In this document: positions 46,191-57,560 of the stretch, piece by piece
Layout of the letters: the number at the start of each line of letters is the position of its first letter
How positions within the stretch are numbered: the first letter of the stretch is position 1
Source: Voacanga thouarsii
Lineage: Eukaryota > Streptophyta > Magnoliopsida > Gentianales > Apocynaceae
DNA: 64,000 nt
Direction of reading: 5' to 3'
Assembly: GCA_026120185.1 (NCBI GenBank)
Contig: JANUWF010001491.1
Coordinates: forward strand, 4,278,001 to 4,342,000
The notes under the pieces: model-generated
Told to the model about the DNA's origin: nothing
Databases searched by the model: none
What the model saw: the letters and a program-made list of their open reading frames with translations, nothing else
Position numbers and translations under genes: made by a program

Positions 46191-46972
46191 CGGTCCAGCC
46201 ATAGGCACTCGAGGCGGCTTGCTCCGATTTCCACACGACATAGAGCCCACGAGTCGCTTGTTGCTTGAAGGCCTCATGGGTGGACGATTCGGTTGGAAGG
46301 GTCTGTTCATCGGTCGATGTCGATCTTCATTCTCCGTCCGGGAGGTTGTGTCCATGGCGGCGGTGTACGACGTTAGCGGTGATGGGGCCAATGCCTTCCT
46401 CTCTGCTTGAGGGTTTGGAACTCATCCTCCTTCTTCTCAGCTACCCATCGAGGAATGTACTCGGCACGAAAAGCTTCCGTAAAGTCGTCCCATGTCCATT
46501 CCTACTCCTCTCTCTCCCAGTCACTCCGTACTCGCTGCCACCATGCCCAAGACGGTCCCCTCAGCCAAAAAGCAGCAAACTTCACCATTCTCTCTTCTGA
46601 GTACCGCAAGGAAGCAAAAATATCCTCTATCTTTTCAATCCACTGCTCGGCCTTCTCATCATGCTCCATCTCCCCCTAGAATGTGGGAGGTTGGAACTTT
46701 AGGAAATGCTCCAGGGCCTCATCCTCTCCCCACGGTGGTTTCCTAGCCACCTTATCCACCTTCTCTGTTAGGTTCTGTTGGATCGAGGCCATCTTGTCGA
46801 AAGCCTGACCCATTGTCACATCTCATGATCTCTCCGAAGCTAACTCTTGTTCTCGTGGCAGGTGCTCTTCCATGTCGGGTGTGGAACGATGCATCTGCTC
46901 AAATTTCAGAGTGGAGGACGCACTTTCCTGCACAGTTCTACTATGTATGACTGTTCTGCGTCTTGGTGCCAT
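46191..46972 (-). pseudogene. Element D Gag
   Basis: ATG at 46972-46970 starts MAPRRRTVIHSRTVQESASS. The frame then carries DVTMGQAFDKMASIQQNL, GEDEALEHFLKFQPPTF, KAEQWIEKIEDIFASLRYSE and AFWLRGPSWAWWQRVRSDWE. In-frame stops before DVTM (TGA), after PPTF (TAG) and in EE*EW (TAG) can each arise from one C-to-T change. A frame break near 46410 precedes the basic linker (46185-46391). Length and order match B2's Gag. Confidence 0.85.
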
Positions 46973-47274
46973 CTTTGATCACATTCACTTAAGGTAAGAT
47001 AATTACCAAAGGGAAAAGAGTATGCTCAGGTGTATGATCATCTAATAGTAATATCATCCACTCATTTTAAAAGAGAATTTGATGATGTTATGTAGGGAGA
47101 AATTAAGTAGTAACTAAAACTCATGCTTCCGTAGAAAAGAAAGGGTTATCACATTCGATACCCTATTATTTAGTGAAATAATAAAGCCCTATAAGCAACA
47201 TGCTTCTTTTAAAAGAAAAAAACAAACAATGGAATGCAAATCCCGAAGGAAGAAAAGTAAATACTGCGGGTCCT

Positions 47275-48069
47275 TTATACTCGACTCTCTCTAGTTTCAA
47301 TAGAGGCATCGGAGTCGTTAGAGGCTGGTTCCACAAGCCACCCCACGGAGCTATCGGGTCTCCCCATGTAGTCCCTCGGAAAACCAACACTCTCACTTGA
47401 CTACCCTGACTCACCCTCACAGCCCCTCTTAGCTCTCATGGCCGTCTCATAAAGCTCATCCAACGCTAATCTAACCGCACCCTTAGGCGCAGGCCTCTCA
47501 TTCCCCGAGTCGGATGGATCAAGTAACCCCTATCTCCTTAACATGGCATCTATTCCCAGTCCATATCGAAGTCCACACCCCTTAGGACCATCTTCCAGCT
47601 TCCTCTTTCCTTTATCTAGCACTCCTAGAGCTGACTGCCTAAGTTCCCTCTCTCCCGGGGCAACTTCATCATTCGGCCTAGGTACCTCACTACTAGACTT
47701 CTTAGGGTCATAGCAAGCAGGAGTTCTATCAACCTCTCTTATCTACAGGGTTCGGGGAACCTCCATTGCCTCCTCATCCTCTTCCTCTATCCCAACTATC
47801 TCCCATTCACTCTCACCGTCTCCCTCGTTCTCATCTACCTCCCACTCACTCAACTCAGCCATCTCCTCATCTTTCTCTCCCTTACTGGCAAACTCTACTA
47901 CCTCCCTCTCATTTTCCCCCTCATACTCTCCTAGGCTCCCTTCAACCTCTATCTCCGCCTTAACCACCAGGTCGTCTAGCACTGGCGGCTAATGCTCTCC
48001 ATCCGAATCAAACGAGGGAGGATCAACTACGGGTAGTGGGCAGGTAGATTCCCGCAGCCAGCGGTCCAT
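47275..48069 (-). pseudogene. Element D acidic leader ORF (265 codons, four TAG stops)
   Basis: From ATG 48069-48067 (MDRWLRESTCPLPVVDPPSF) to TAA 47277-47275 one frame stays open except for four TAG codons. It is strongly acidic in the middle (VEGSLGEYEGENEREVVEF, EEDEEAMEVPRTL) and ends with a mixed region (LALDELYETAMRAKRGCEG, SVGWLVEPASNDSDASIE). It sits between PBS and Gag, as do the leaders of A and B. Charge, position and a GWLxE-like motif near the end suggest homology, but I could not align the N-terminal part. Function unknown. Confidence 0.6.
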
Positions 48070-48186
48070 TCTCTAATAGCCGATACAACACTTTTGACCA
48101 TCCTATAAACAAAAGACAACAATTAGTACCAGTTCAAAATACTTAAGAAAATAAAACCCAATAAGTCCAGTAATTGCCTAAACCTA

Positions 48187-48199
48187 GGCACTGATACCA
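48187..48199 (-). other. Primer binding site of element D
   Basis: The minus strand reads TGGTATCAGTGCC, one mismatch from the initiator tRNA-Met complement found in A and B. It is two bases from the LTR end. Confidence 0.9.
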
Positions 48200-48201
48200 C
48201 T

Positions 48202-51200
48202 TGTAGCACCCCACTACTACGTACCCTAAAAGGGCAGGGATGTCGCCCCGTCCCATAGGACAAGGGGTCTTTAAAACGAGGTATAAAATGTTAAGGCAAC
48301 CCCAAAAGAGTTAACATAGATAAATAGAGAAAAACTCTTATTACATCTGGCTCAAATTGGAGCAATACGAAAGAAAACAAATATTGTTCAAAAGCTTTAA
48401 CAACAACGGGCTCCTAGAACAAAATAGGGGGGAAAAAAGAAGCTTCAACTATCACATGCCCCGCTGGCTCAGCACAATCTATCTGCTGAAAATATGATAT
48501 AAAATAGTGTGAGATGAAATCTCAATAAGTCCTGTGTATGCATATGGTGTTTCAAACAGTTCGTGTATGCATAGTGGAAAACATTTGCAGAAAATATTTG
48601 GCAAGTCATAAATACTTTCTTTTCGCAAGGAGTGGGTTTTTCTCATAATCACACTTTATACAAAACAAATCATCCACTCGAATAAACAGTCATGTCACCA
48701 CACGTTGGGCTTCATGAGGTTAAGGCACCACACTTTGTGCACATTACCAGGACTAGATTACCACACGTTGGGCGTTCTGATCGGGGTGAGTGTATAGCTC
48801 ACTGGGTGAGATACTCCTCCTTCTCTACACCTAACAAAACTATCCGGGTGTCCATGCCGGGAAAATAAATAATACCTTACTAGGTACAAATGCTAGCTCG
48901 GACTGGCCTAACCAATCAATACTGTCGCCTCTTCAAGCCGAGCTTATCTTCTAGAGGTGGCCTCCTACCAAAAGACTTACTCTAGCCCTCCAAGACTAGT
49001 ATTATTAGCCTACCCTTATTGAGTACTCAATGAACATATCCGTCAATTCTTGATTCAAAATTTCCATACCTTGGCTTTGTACAACGTGGTTTTCTTTAAA
49101 AGAGTTTTCTAAAAATTTAGAAGAAAGAATAGTTTTCTTGATAAAATCATTATCTTAACAAAACCATTTAAAGAATAAATATCCACGTTTACAACCCATG
49201 TAAATATAGTTTAACAATAGCTTCACAAAGCTTTACAACATAGAGTTGCCAAAGCAACATTTAACAAAAGAGTTTACGCAAGGACTTACTTGATATGCCA
49301 AAGACAAATGAGATAAAATCACAGATTGCTTTCCTCAAATATCTTCCTGATCTAAAACCATATAATATCATGATTAGGGTCTCAATCGATTCGAACAAGC
49401 TCTAAACTCATTAATTCCCATAACAATTCACAATCCACTATCTAATTCCCAATAAATTAACCAATCCCCAAAGTTTATATTTTATGACCATATATTCATC
49501 AAAGACATGAATATTATATCAAAAAGGCTTGACTTGACCATCACAACTCATATCTATCATTACCATAGTAAAATATGGCATTGCTATGCATCGAATAAGC
49601 TTAATTAATTACTCATCTCAAAATACCCATTCATCATGCTAATGGACATCATCAACCATATTAAACCTTAATTTCGACATCAAGGGTAAGGATTCCCTTA
49701 CCTTGCGACAACCAGATTAACAAGATCTCGATGCTCCTATGGTGTTCGTCCCGAGTTCGTTCGAGTAGAAGGAAAAAGCTGCCTTCTTTCCTTCCTTTTG
49801 ACCGAAAGCAGGTAAGAAAATGAGAAGAATTGATGGAAGAAAGGAATCAAGAGTTTAAGATGGTTTTTGCTTACCTTAGAGTGTGAACGGTTTCTTGCTA
49901 GGAATTGTTCTTGTGATTTTCGAAAATTGTAGGGAGATTCTTGCTGGAATTTTCGTGTTGAATGGAGAGGGTAGTCGGCTACTGTGATTTAGGGTTAGAG
50001 AAGATTGGTTTAGGGCTAGATGGTGGTGTTAAGAAAGACTCCTAATGGCTTTTGGTTTCGTGGACAGCAAGGCTGAAAATTGTAGCTTGCTGTGCACCTT
50101 GTTGCTGCCGAATTTGGGAGGGCTTATGAGGAGAATGTATTTTGCAATTGCTACCTTACGCTATCCGAAATATTTCTCAAGAAAAGGGTTGTGTGCATTC
50201 AGAGTCTTTGGCTAAAACAAGGAAGAGTTTGAGTAGATTTTGAGAACTAAAATTCTGTGCAAGAATGGCTCATGTGCTGTGCGAAAATCATTGAACCAGA
50301 GGGGAGAAATTCTGGATTGTTTTAGCTGTTGTTCTGTCGCGATTTATAGAGAAAAGGTGAGGGTTTTAGGGGCTGAATATTGGCTTAATTAGCTGAGGAT
50401 TTTGGTAGGTTTTGGTGTGTAGAATTTTCGTTTGAGTAGGAGTGCAAGCTGGCCGAAATTTCCTGTGCAAGGCTGGCCGAAATTCAAGTTCCTAAACTAG
50501 CCAAATTTCTGGAATTTTGGTGAGTAAAATCTGGTTTTTGTGTGGCTAAGGTAATCTAAATTGATGAGGAATGGTCTAGATGTTTTTAGCTAGGATTTGA
50601 AGAGTTGGACTGCACTTAGGAGTGCTGGAATTTCGGACAGCTTGTGGTTGCACAAGGCTGCCGAAATTCTGCTAGGAAAAGGAAGCAAAAGCTAGTTGAA
50701 GTAGGATTGAAATAAAATATGATTTGCTAAAGGATTTTGGATAAGATTTCCTAGTGTTGGAAGAGTTTGAGTTGGGCAAAAACTCCTTCAAAAGGTGGCG
50801 GCACCTAGCTGGAAAATTTTCCAGATTTTTAGCTAAGGTTCTAGGTTCAAAATCCACAAGGTTTCCAACTAGAAAAATATCACTTTAATTCCAACTATCC
50901 ATTAAAAAATCTAGTAAGTTAAAATCAAGTTGGAATTTAGTTATTCAGCTAGGATTTTTTTTTTTTCGGAAATCAAAGGGAACAAAAGCAGAAAATAACA
51001 ATAAACTTTATTCAAATCGAAAATCCTTGAATTTAGAAGATAAATATAGAGACTTATTTCCTTAGAAAAATGGTGTTGAAAATTCACTAGGATGGCTAGG
51101 GTCTTTTCGGCCAAAACATGGAGGAGTCTAGGAAAATGAATTTTCAAAAAGAAAACTAAGATTTGCAAGAGGTAAGATTCGAACACGGGTCACCAAAGGA

Positions 51201-51487
51201 AATCACCAACCTCCCCGCTATTCCAAACCAACTCCAATGCTAATATTTCTCTAAGAAAATTTTTCCATCCTAATTCTCATCCTTCCATCTCCTCGACTAG
51301 ACTTCACTTAACCAACTCTTAGACAACACAATTATTTCACACCAACTAAATCAAATGCAAAAGCAACTTTGAAAATCACATGCACCCATGCAAGAATAAT
51401 TTTAAGATAACATGCGAAATGCGACATGCTATGCAATGCTTGACCTTTTTCCCCATACTCAAAGGTGGTTTTGGATGCGGTATTACA
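48202..51487 (-). repeat. Element D 5' LTR
   Basis: 3286 bp, from TGTAGCACCCC to GGTATTACA on the plus strand. It matches 39179-42480 throughout. Differences in the first 60 bp are nearly all transitions. It is followed by AAACC, the right target duplication, after which the B central LTR resumes. Confidence 0.92.
51170..51227 (-). other. tRNA-like module in D 5' LTR
   Basis: Second D copy of the module, with B box GTGTTCGAATC and A-box-like TAGCGGGGAGGTTGGTG on the minus strand. One base in each box differs from the copy at 42172-42228. Confidence 0.6.
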
Positions 51488-52490
51488 AAACCATCCTTGG
51501 AAAGCCCTGAAATTCCCCTTCAAACTCTCTGCAAACCGACTGGAAAAGGGCAGTCAAAAAACTGCCCAGAAAATTCCAGCAAGCAGCGAAAACCTGTGCA
51601 GAAATTTTCCAGCCTTGGTTCCTAATTCATCCCAAGCCGAAACTCCATCCTTCTTCTGCACAAATCACCCTTAAACCTTCAGTAACTGAACTCCATTATC
51701 CTCCTCAAGCTTCTGCATGAAAATCCAGTCATGGCTGCCTAAAATATTTCCAAAAAAATTCTGCAAACATGATCTGATTTGTATACCAAAATTCCAGCCA
51801 CTAAGATTTAACAACTTTCCATAAAATATACCTCAAACAACCAATTCTTCCCTTCACCATTACACTCAGTATTTTTAGCCACCTTTAGCCTCTCTCAACT
51901 AGCATTCATCTCGCCAAAATACTGCCAGCAATTCGGCCATGGCAGACTTCCAAAAGCTCTCCTATGATCAAATATATTCCTGAATATTTAGTTTCCAAAT
52001 TTGCTTCCCAAAAATATTCTTCAAGGATTTCAACAACTAGCCTTTCCTTTCCCCTTCCAAACCAAAAAATCATCTACCAAAACCCTTCAAGTAGTTAGTC
52101 AACCCTAATCTTTACAGAATTTCGGCAGTTCCAATCCCAAAAGCTCTCTACTCTCTTCGACATTAGGAACACACAACACACCAAGAACACCTACTCCTTC
52201 CTTTCACCCAATACTCTTCCAAATTACATCAAACTCCTTCTAAAATTTCTAGATTGAACCTACTCACTGCTGTGAGTACATCAATACCATTCTTAACAAC
52301 AAACTCCAAAATCCAACTTGCTATGTTGGATAAAAAACCAGAAATTTTGTGAAGGCTCAAGAACACACTCAAGGTAGGTTTGTTCTAACAACTTCATCTT
52401 CTCCAATCTTGATCTCTAATGAATATATATATGAATAAACATGCTAATGGTCACTCACACACTCTCTCTCTTTCTCTCTCTCTCTCTCTC

Positions 52491-52571
52491 ATGGCTGAAT
52501 CTCTCTCCTCTTGGCCGATTGGCTTCTTCACCAATGGCCACGCTTTCTTCATCTTCCTTGTACGGATTTAG
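52491..52571 (+). other. 26-codon ORF directly after the CT tract in the B LTR
   Basis: ATG follows the CT tract at once and reads MAESLSSWPIGFFTNGHAFF to a TAG. LTR 3 has an ORF of identical length at 62341-62421 (MAKSLSFWPNGFFTNGHAFF). A CT-rich tract before an ATG looks like a plant 5' UTR, so this may be the start of the element transcript. gtaagc at 52625 is a possible splice donor. It may equally be non-coding. Confidence 0.35.
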
Positions 52572-53223
52572 GCATCTAGGGGTTGTCAACCATTCGAAAC
52601 TCCTTCAAGATATTCAGCAAACAAGTAAGCCGTTTTTACCCTTCTTTTAAATTCTAGATTCATGTCTGTAGGATGATGTTGATAGAAGGTGAATTGTGGA
52701 TAGGGTTTGAGTATATATTGTTGAGGTTGAAGCATGAATGTATGTATGAATATGAAGGAGATGGGATTTATGCATGGATGGATTATCTTGGTTGATTGTA
52801 TGATGATTTGAGGTTTAATGCATGTCTCCATGTCATAAGTAGTATTTGTGATGAAGTATGCTAGAGATTATGTCACCTTTGGTAAATAGGATTTATATTC
52901 ATGTTAGATTATTGAAGCCATGATCATCTTTATGCTAGTAGGGGTTAGATCATGTCTTGGTAAATTTAGATCTATGCTTATATGCATCATTTGGAAGATT
53001 TGATGAATTGAATGATTGTATACGTTCATGATTGTGGTTAGGCATAGAAGTATGATCATGATCTAGTTGTCCTTAAGCTAATTTTTATTTCATGAATAAA
53101 ATATTTCATAATATGATTTTGCTAGTAAATTGGGGAAAAAAACCCTATGAGGGGTAGATTTGGATTATTATATATACTAAGGATATTTTAGTCAAATAAA
53201 TAATAGCTTTTGCTAGAAAAATA

Positions 53224-53254
<31 letters not shown>

Positions 53255-54901
53255 GATATTATATAAAATAATGAAATCAAATAAAACCTTTTATAGAAAT
53301 AATCATAATTAGTAAAATATTTATTACTAAAAAATTTAATTATTATCTTTAATCAAAACCTAATAAAATTTTATTTATTATTTTTGAAGCAAGACTCATT
53401 AAATTTATTTTCAACTAATTTTAGTTAACAATTATTTTCTAACAACTAAATTATTAATAAATCATTATTTTACCTAATAGCACCTAGAACTCTTTATCAA
53501 ATAAACTCTAAATTTGTCTTAGCAAGATTTAAACCATCAACTTATTAATACTTGTTTCTCAAAACATTAATTATCTTAAATATCAAATTAGGCTTAGCTT
53601 ATAAACCTATTTATTTATAGTTTGGCCCTAAAGCTTGGGACACTAGTATCATGGTGGTAATGAGTTGAGTTGTTTAAAATTGAGAAAGTGGATTTTGGCT
53701 TGAGTTTGATTGTGGTTTGTATTTGCCCATGCGGGGTTAGGTCAGCTGTTGGAGACCTTATATTGTGAGCAAGAATCAAGTAAGCTCCAGCATAAAACCT
53801 GATTGATGAAACATGTTTATTATAGCAAGCTAAATGTAGAGAGCATGGACACTCAGTTTTGCAAGGGCAATTGAGGATTAACTTATTTCCTATTTCAGAC
53901 GTACAATTTAATTGAAAATTAATAAACAGATTTATTCAATCTCAAAACTCTTTCCAAAACTGATTTTGACAAAGACTTTGGAAACCATTAATTGCCATTT
54001 TCATGTGGAACAGTGTTTTGTTCATTTTATCCCATGTGGGAAATGTCATTGAGTACTCAATAATGGTGGACTACTAGGGCTAGTCTATGAGGGGTTAGAG
54101 TAAGTCTCCTAGTAGGTGGCCACCTCTGAGGGGTGAGTTCTTTCCTGATAGGACATCAGTCCAGTAGGTCGTGCTGGTCCGAGCTAGCAGTGTTCTCTTT
54201 CACTCAAGTGACAGTGTGTTGCTGGAATGGACACCCGGTTGTAGTGTGCGTATAGAGAAGGAGGAGTATCTTTCCCAGTACGTCGATCACCTACTTTTGT
54301 TAGTCTGCACAAAGTGTGGCGTTCGGACCGGTGGTATGCACAAAGTGTGACATGCTGACGAAGCAGTTATGGGGCCCAACGTGTGGTAACCCATGATCAT
54401 TTCTTTTGAGTGGTTAATTTTATTGATTATTTATGGTTGGAAAAGCCAAAACACCACTCTTGCTTTTGACTAATTTTTATTGCTTGCCAGTGATCTCATA
54501 TAAAGAATTTTATACTTTGCATTCACGAACTATGTTCTCCCGACACTTAAGCACACACGGACTTACTGAGATTTCTATCTCATCACATTTTTTACGAAGA
54601 TTTCAGGTCGATCCTGCTATGGGGATGAGGAGCTAGATATTGCCTACTTTGGAAGATTTCCTGATAATTTATTTTGTGTAATGTTTTGGGAAGATGAGAG
54701 TGGAAAATTTTTATTATGGATTTGTTCTTGGTATTCTTGGATTTATTCTTGGATTTATTTTTGGGATATTATAAATTTTAAGTTCAAGTATTATTTTTAT
54801 TATGCTATTGTATTTGTGTGACCTAGTTATAAAGACTCCTTGTCCTTTAGACGGGGCGACATCCCCGGCCCTGGCGGGCCAAGGTAGTGGGGTGTTACAA
54901 G

Positions 54902-54914
54902 TGGTATCAGAGCC
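54902..54914 (+). other. Primer binding site of B2
   Basis: TGGTATCAGAGCC, two bases after the central LTR end. A perfect initiator tRNA-Met site. Confidence 0.92.
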
Positions 54915-55035
54915 TAGGTTTAGGCAATTAGTGATAGTATATGTGTTATTTATTTAAGTTCAAATCTTTATCTAACCTATCTTGTTGATGCTGTAGAATG
55001 ATTAGGATGCTTAGGACTGCGGGGATAGGGTAACA

Positions 55036-55514
55036 ATGGCACCCGCCTATCCCTATATACCTGGAGGACCTTCTAGTTCCCTAGCCTGCCCTCAGCCAAT
55101 TATCTCTACGGAGGATAACAGTGATGATGAGGTTATCCCTACGGAGGATAACAGTTATGATGAGGTTAACCCTATGGAGGATAGCAGCGATGATGAGGTA
55201 CAGATCGTTGAGCCATCCTAATTCCAGTGATAGACATAAGTTTTGATAGTGAGGATGAGGTGATGATAGTGGACCTTGGACCACATCCTCCTAATCCCGA
55301 GGTGGACTTAGCAGCAAATAATAATGGCCTGGGGGAGATAGACTATGAATCTCCACCTAGACCTTCTTTCGGACAGGTTGAGCCCGGGGAGGGTTCTAGG
55401 TGCCCTAGAAAGGAGCCAGTTGAGGGATTTGCTAGCGGGGTTAGGGTGGATTTTTCTAAGAACTCTAGGAGATGGTTGTATGAGGCTGATGATGAGTATT
55501 CTGATGAGGACTAG
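55036..55514 (+). pseudogene. B2 acidic leader ORF
   Basis: ATG 55036 reads MAPAYPYIPGGPSSSLACPQ, followed by three tandem acidic repeats of about 11 residues (TEDNSDDEV, TEDNSYDEV, MEDSSDDEV). The frame stops at 55219-55221. A one-step frame change leads into 55227-55514: SEDEVMIVDLGPHPPNPEVD, LGEIDYESPPRPSFG, EGFASGVRVDFSKNSRRWLY and EADDEYSDED, ending TAG at 55514. The frame break is shared with B1, so it predates their split or marks two ORFs. The 160-residue product would be acidic and Pro-rich with no known domain. About 250 bp of non-coding sequence separates it from Gag. Confidence 0.65.
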
Positions 55515-55768
55515 AGGATTAGGAGTTACTCTCATTTGGATGTTTATTTGTTTATTATTTTTTCAGAACTTTTAGGTCAAGAATTTTAATTCTACTTTCT
55601 ATCAAAAATTCGAATCTATGCAAGTCCATTTTTGAAGGAGAATTTGTTCCTTAGCGAAAATTTACATCTGATTTCTGTTTACATCTATTTGACTGTGATT
55701 ACATGTGCAACTAAAAAGATTTGACCCTTAAATGTATACACGTATCATTTGGGGTGTGGTTTAGAATG

Positions 55769-56870
55769 GCACCCAAGCGTCATGCAGCTTCAGCAGGTTG
55801 AAGGGTTCCGAAAGTCGATCAAATGGCGTCGGAAGTAGAAACAACCTAGATGCAAGCACCCAACTGGGGTGAAGGGAATAGTCCGAATATGGGATTGGGG
55901 TCTGATGTTCCAGTTGATGTGACCATGGGCCAGGCATTCAGCAAGATGGCTGAGATTTTGCAGTCGATGACCGAGCGTTAGAACCCAAGGGGTGAAGACG
56001 AGGCCTTAGAGTGGTTCTTGAAGTTTCAATCGCCCGCCTTTATGGGCGAAACGGAACAAGACCAGAAGGTCGAGCAATGGGTTGAGCAAATTGAGGATAT
56101 ATTCGCAACACTCTAGTACACTGAGGAGCGGATGGTTAAGTTTGCAGCTTTCCGATTGAGAGGACCAGCTCGAGCGTGGTCACAGCGGGTCCAAGACGAC
56201 TGGGAGATGGACGAGCAGGAATGGGCGTGGTCCAAATTTGTGGAAGCCTTCAGGGCGGAGGATGTCCCGCAGTGGATTGTGTAGAAGCGAGAAGACGAAT
56301 TCTAGAATCCGAGGCAGGGAAGCATGTCGGAAGCCCAATATACGGCTCGGTTCACTCAATTGTCCAAATACTACGAGCGATTAGCGGACACCGAGCAGAA
56401 TAGGACGAGGCAGTTCGTCAAGGGATTGAGACAGCAGCTGAGGAGAGCATTGGCACCTCCTCGACCAACAACTTATTCGGGGGCTGTACACGCAGCTACT
56501 CAAACAGAAAATGAGGATCGCAGCAGGATGGCAGCAAAAGCCTTCCAACCGCCAAGGCAGCTGTAGGGACACTACCCGAGACCGCAACCCCACAAACGCC
56601 ACGCCAATCACTAATGGCAGAACCGGGGGGAAGCAAGCCCGGACGGCAGCGGGTAGACCTACCCCGAATCTTCCATCATGCAGGCAGTGTGGAAGAAAAG
56701 GCCACACCGAAAGGAATTGTTGGTCTAAGGGTGGTGAAAAGAAATGCTATCATTGTGGCGATCCGAACCATCTGAGGAACACCTGCCCCAAATTGCACCG
56801 AGTCGAGCAAGGAAACCCTTCTCAGAACCTGGGGCTGAACTGAGCCAACCCCACGGGAGCAGCCGGGAGT
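55769..56870 (+). pseudogene. B2 Gag with two CCHC knuckles
   Basis: ATG 55769 starts MAPKRHAASAG. The frame carries VTMGQAFSKMAEILQSMTER, QKVEQWVEQIEDIFATL, FAAFRLRGPARAWSQRV and GSMSEAQYTARFTQLSKYYE. It contains eight stops, nearly all TAG. One (56564-56566, TAG) is CAG at the matching place in B1 (35142-35144). A frame change near 56600 leads into 56511-56843 with intact knuckles CRQCGRKGHTERNC and CYHCGDPNHLRNTC. Confidence 0.88.
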
Positions 56871-57560
56871 GGAGCACCAATGCCACAAGTGAAGGCCAAG
56901 GTTTTCGCTCTCAGCGAAGAGGAAGTTGAGGCCGATGCAGCGGTGGTAGAATGTACGTTCACTATTCAAGGACGTTCCGTTAATGCTTTGATTGATCTTG
57001 ACTCTACTTATTCCTATATAAGCAAGGTGTATGCAAGTCATTTGGGTTGGGATGGAGTGGAGCTACCTTACGCTTTAGTGGTGAGGACACCCCCGGGGAA
57101 AATAGTACAAGCGGATCGGTATGTAAAAGAGTGTAAAGTTAATGTGGGGAGAGAAAGTCTGGAGGGAGATTTGATAGTGTTAGAGATTGAGGATTATGAC
57201 TTAATTTTGGGGATGGACTTGTTAGCCAAGCATGGGACTAGGGTAGATTTTAAAAATAAGACAGTCTAGTTCGTTAGACCGGGTTGCGATGTATTGGAAT
57301 TTAGTGGCAAGAGGGTGAAAGAACTTAAGTATTTGATTGCGGGGGCTAAGGCTCGAAAATTGCTGAGGCAAGGGTGTCAAGGTTACTTGGCTTACGTGAT
57401 AAATAAGCTGAAGGACCAGTACACTTTGGAGGACACTGAAGTAGTGAAGGATTTTCCTGACGTATTTTCGGCGGAGCTTAATTCTCAACCTCCCAGCTGA
57501 GAAGTAGAATTCACCTTTGACTTAGTTCTGGGAGCGGAACCAATATAGCGAACCCCGTAC
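56871..57560 (+). pseudogene. B2 protease
   Basis: 56880-57269 carries the protease. The active site reads ALIDLDSTYSYISK: Asp is kept but the following Pro-Gly is Leu-Asp, which should inactivate it. [15 protein letters not shown] follows, then a TAG, then VKELKYLIAGAKARKLLRQG and the linker [16 protein letters not shown] to RT. Confidence 0.85.

Larger units (their letters stand above)
38199..54899 (+). repeat. B array central LTR, shared by B1 and B2, split by element D
   Basis: It starts TGTGAAACCCCAGTC after B1's PPT and ends GGGGTGTTACA two bases before B2's PBS. The two pieces, 38199-39178 and 51493-54899, sum to about 4387 bp. They are contiguous when compared with B LTR 1 (33578-33600) and LTR 3 (61330-61350). 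The LTR has a tRNA-like module (38449-38512), a CT tract (52462-52490), an AT microsatellite (53230-53253) and GC hairpins at its 3' end (54853-54880). It acts as 3' LTR of one unit and 5' LTR of the next. Confidence 0.9.

Noticed and set aside
47766..47963. Pro- and Ser-rich ORF on the plus strand.
   Set aside because: It is the antisense shadow of the acidic leader ORF of element D.
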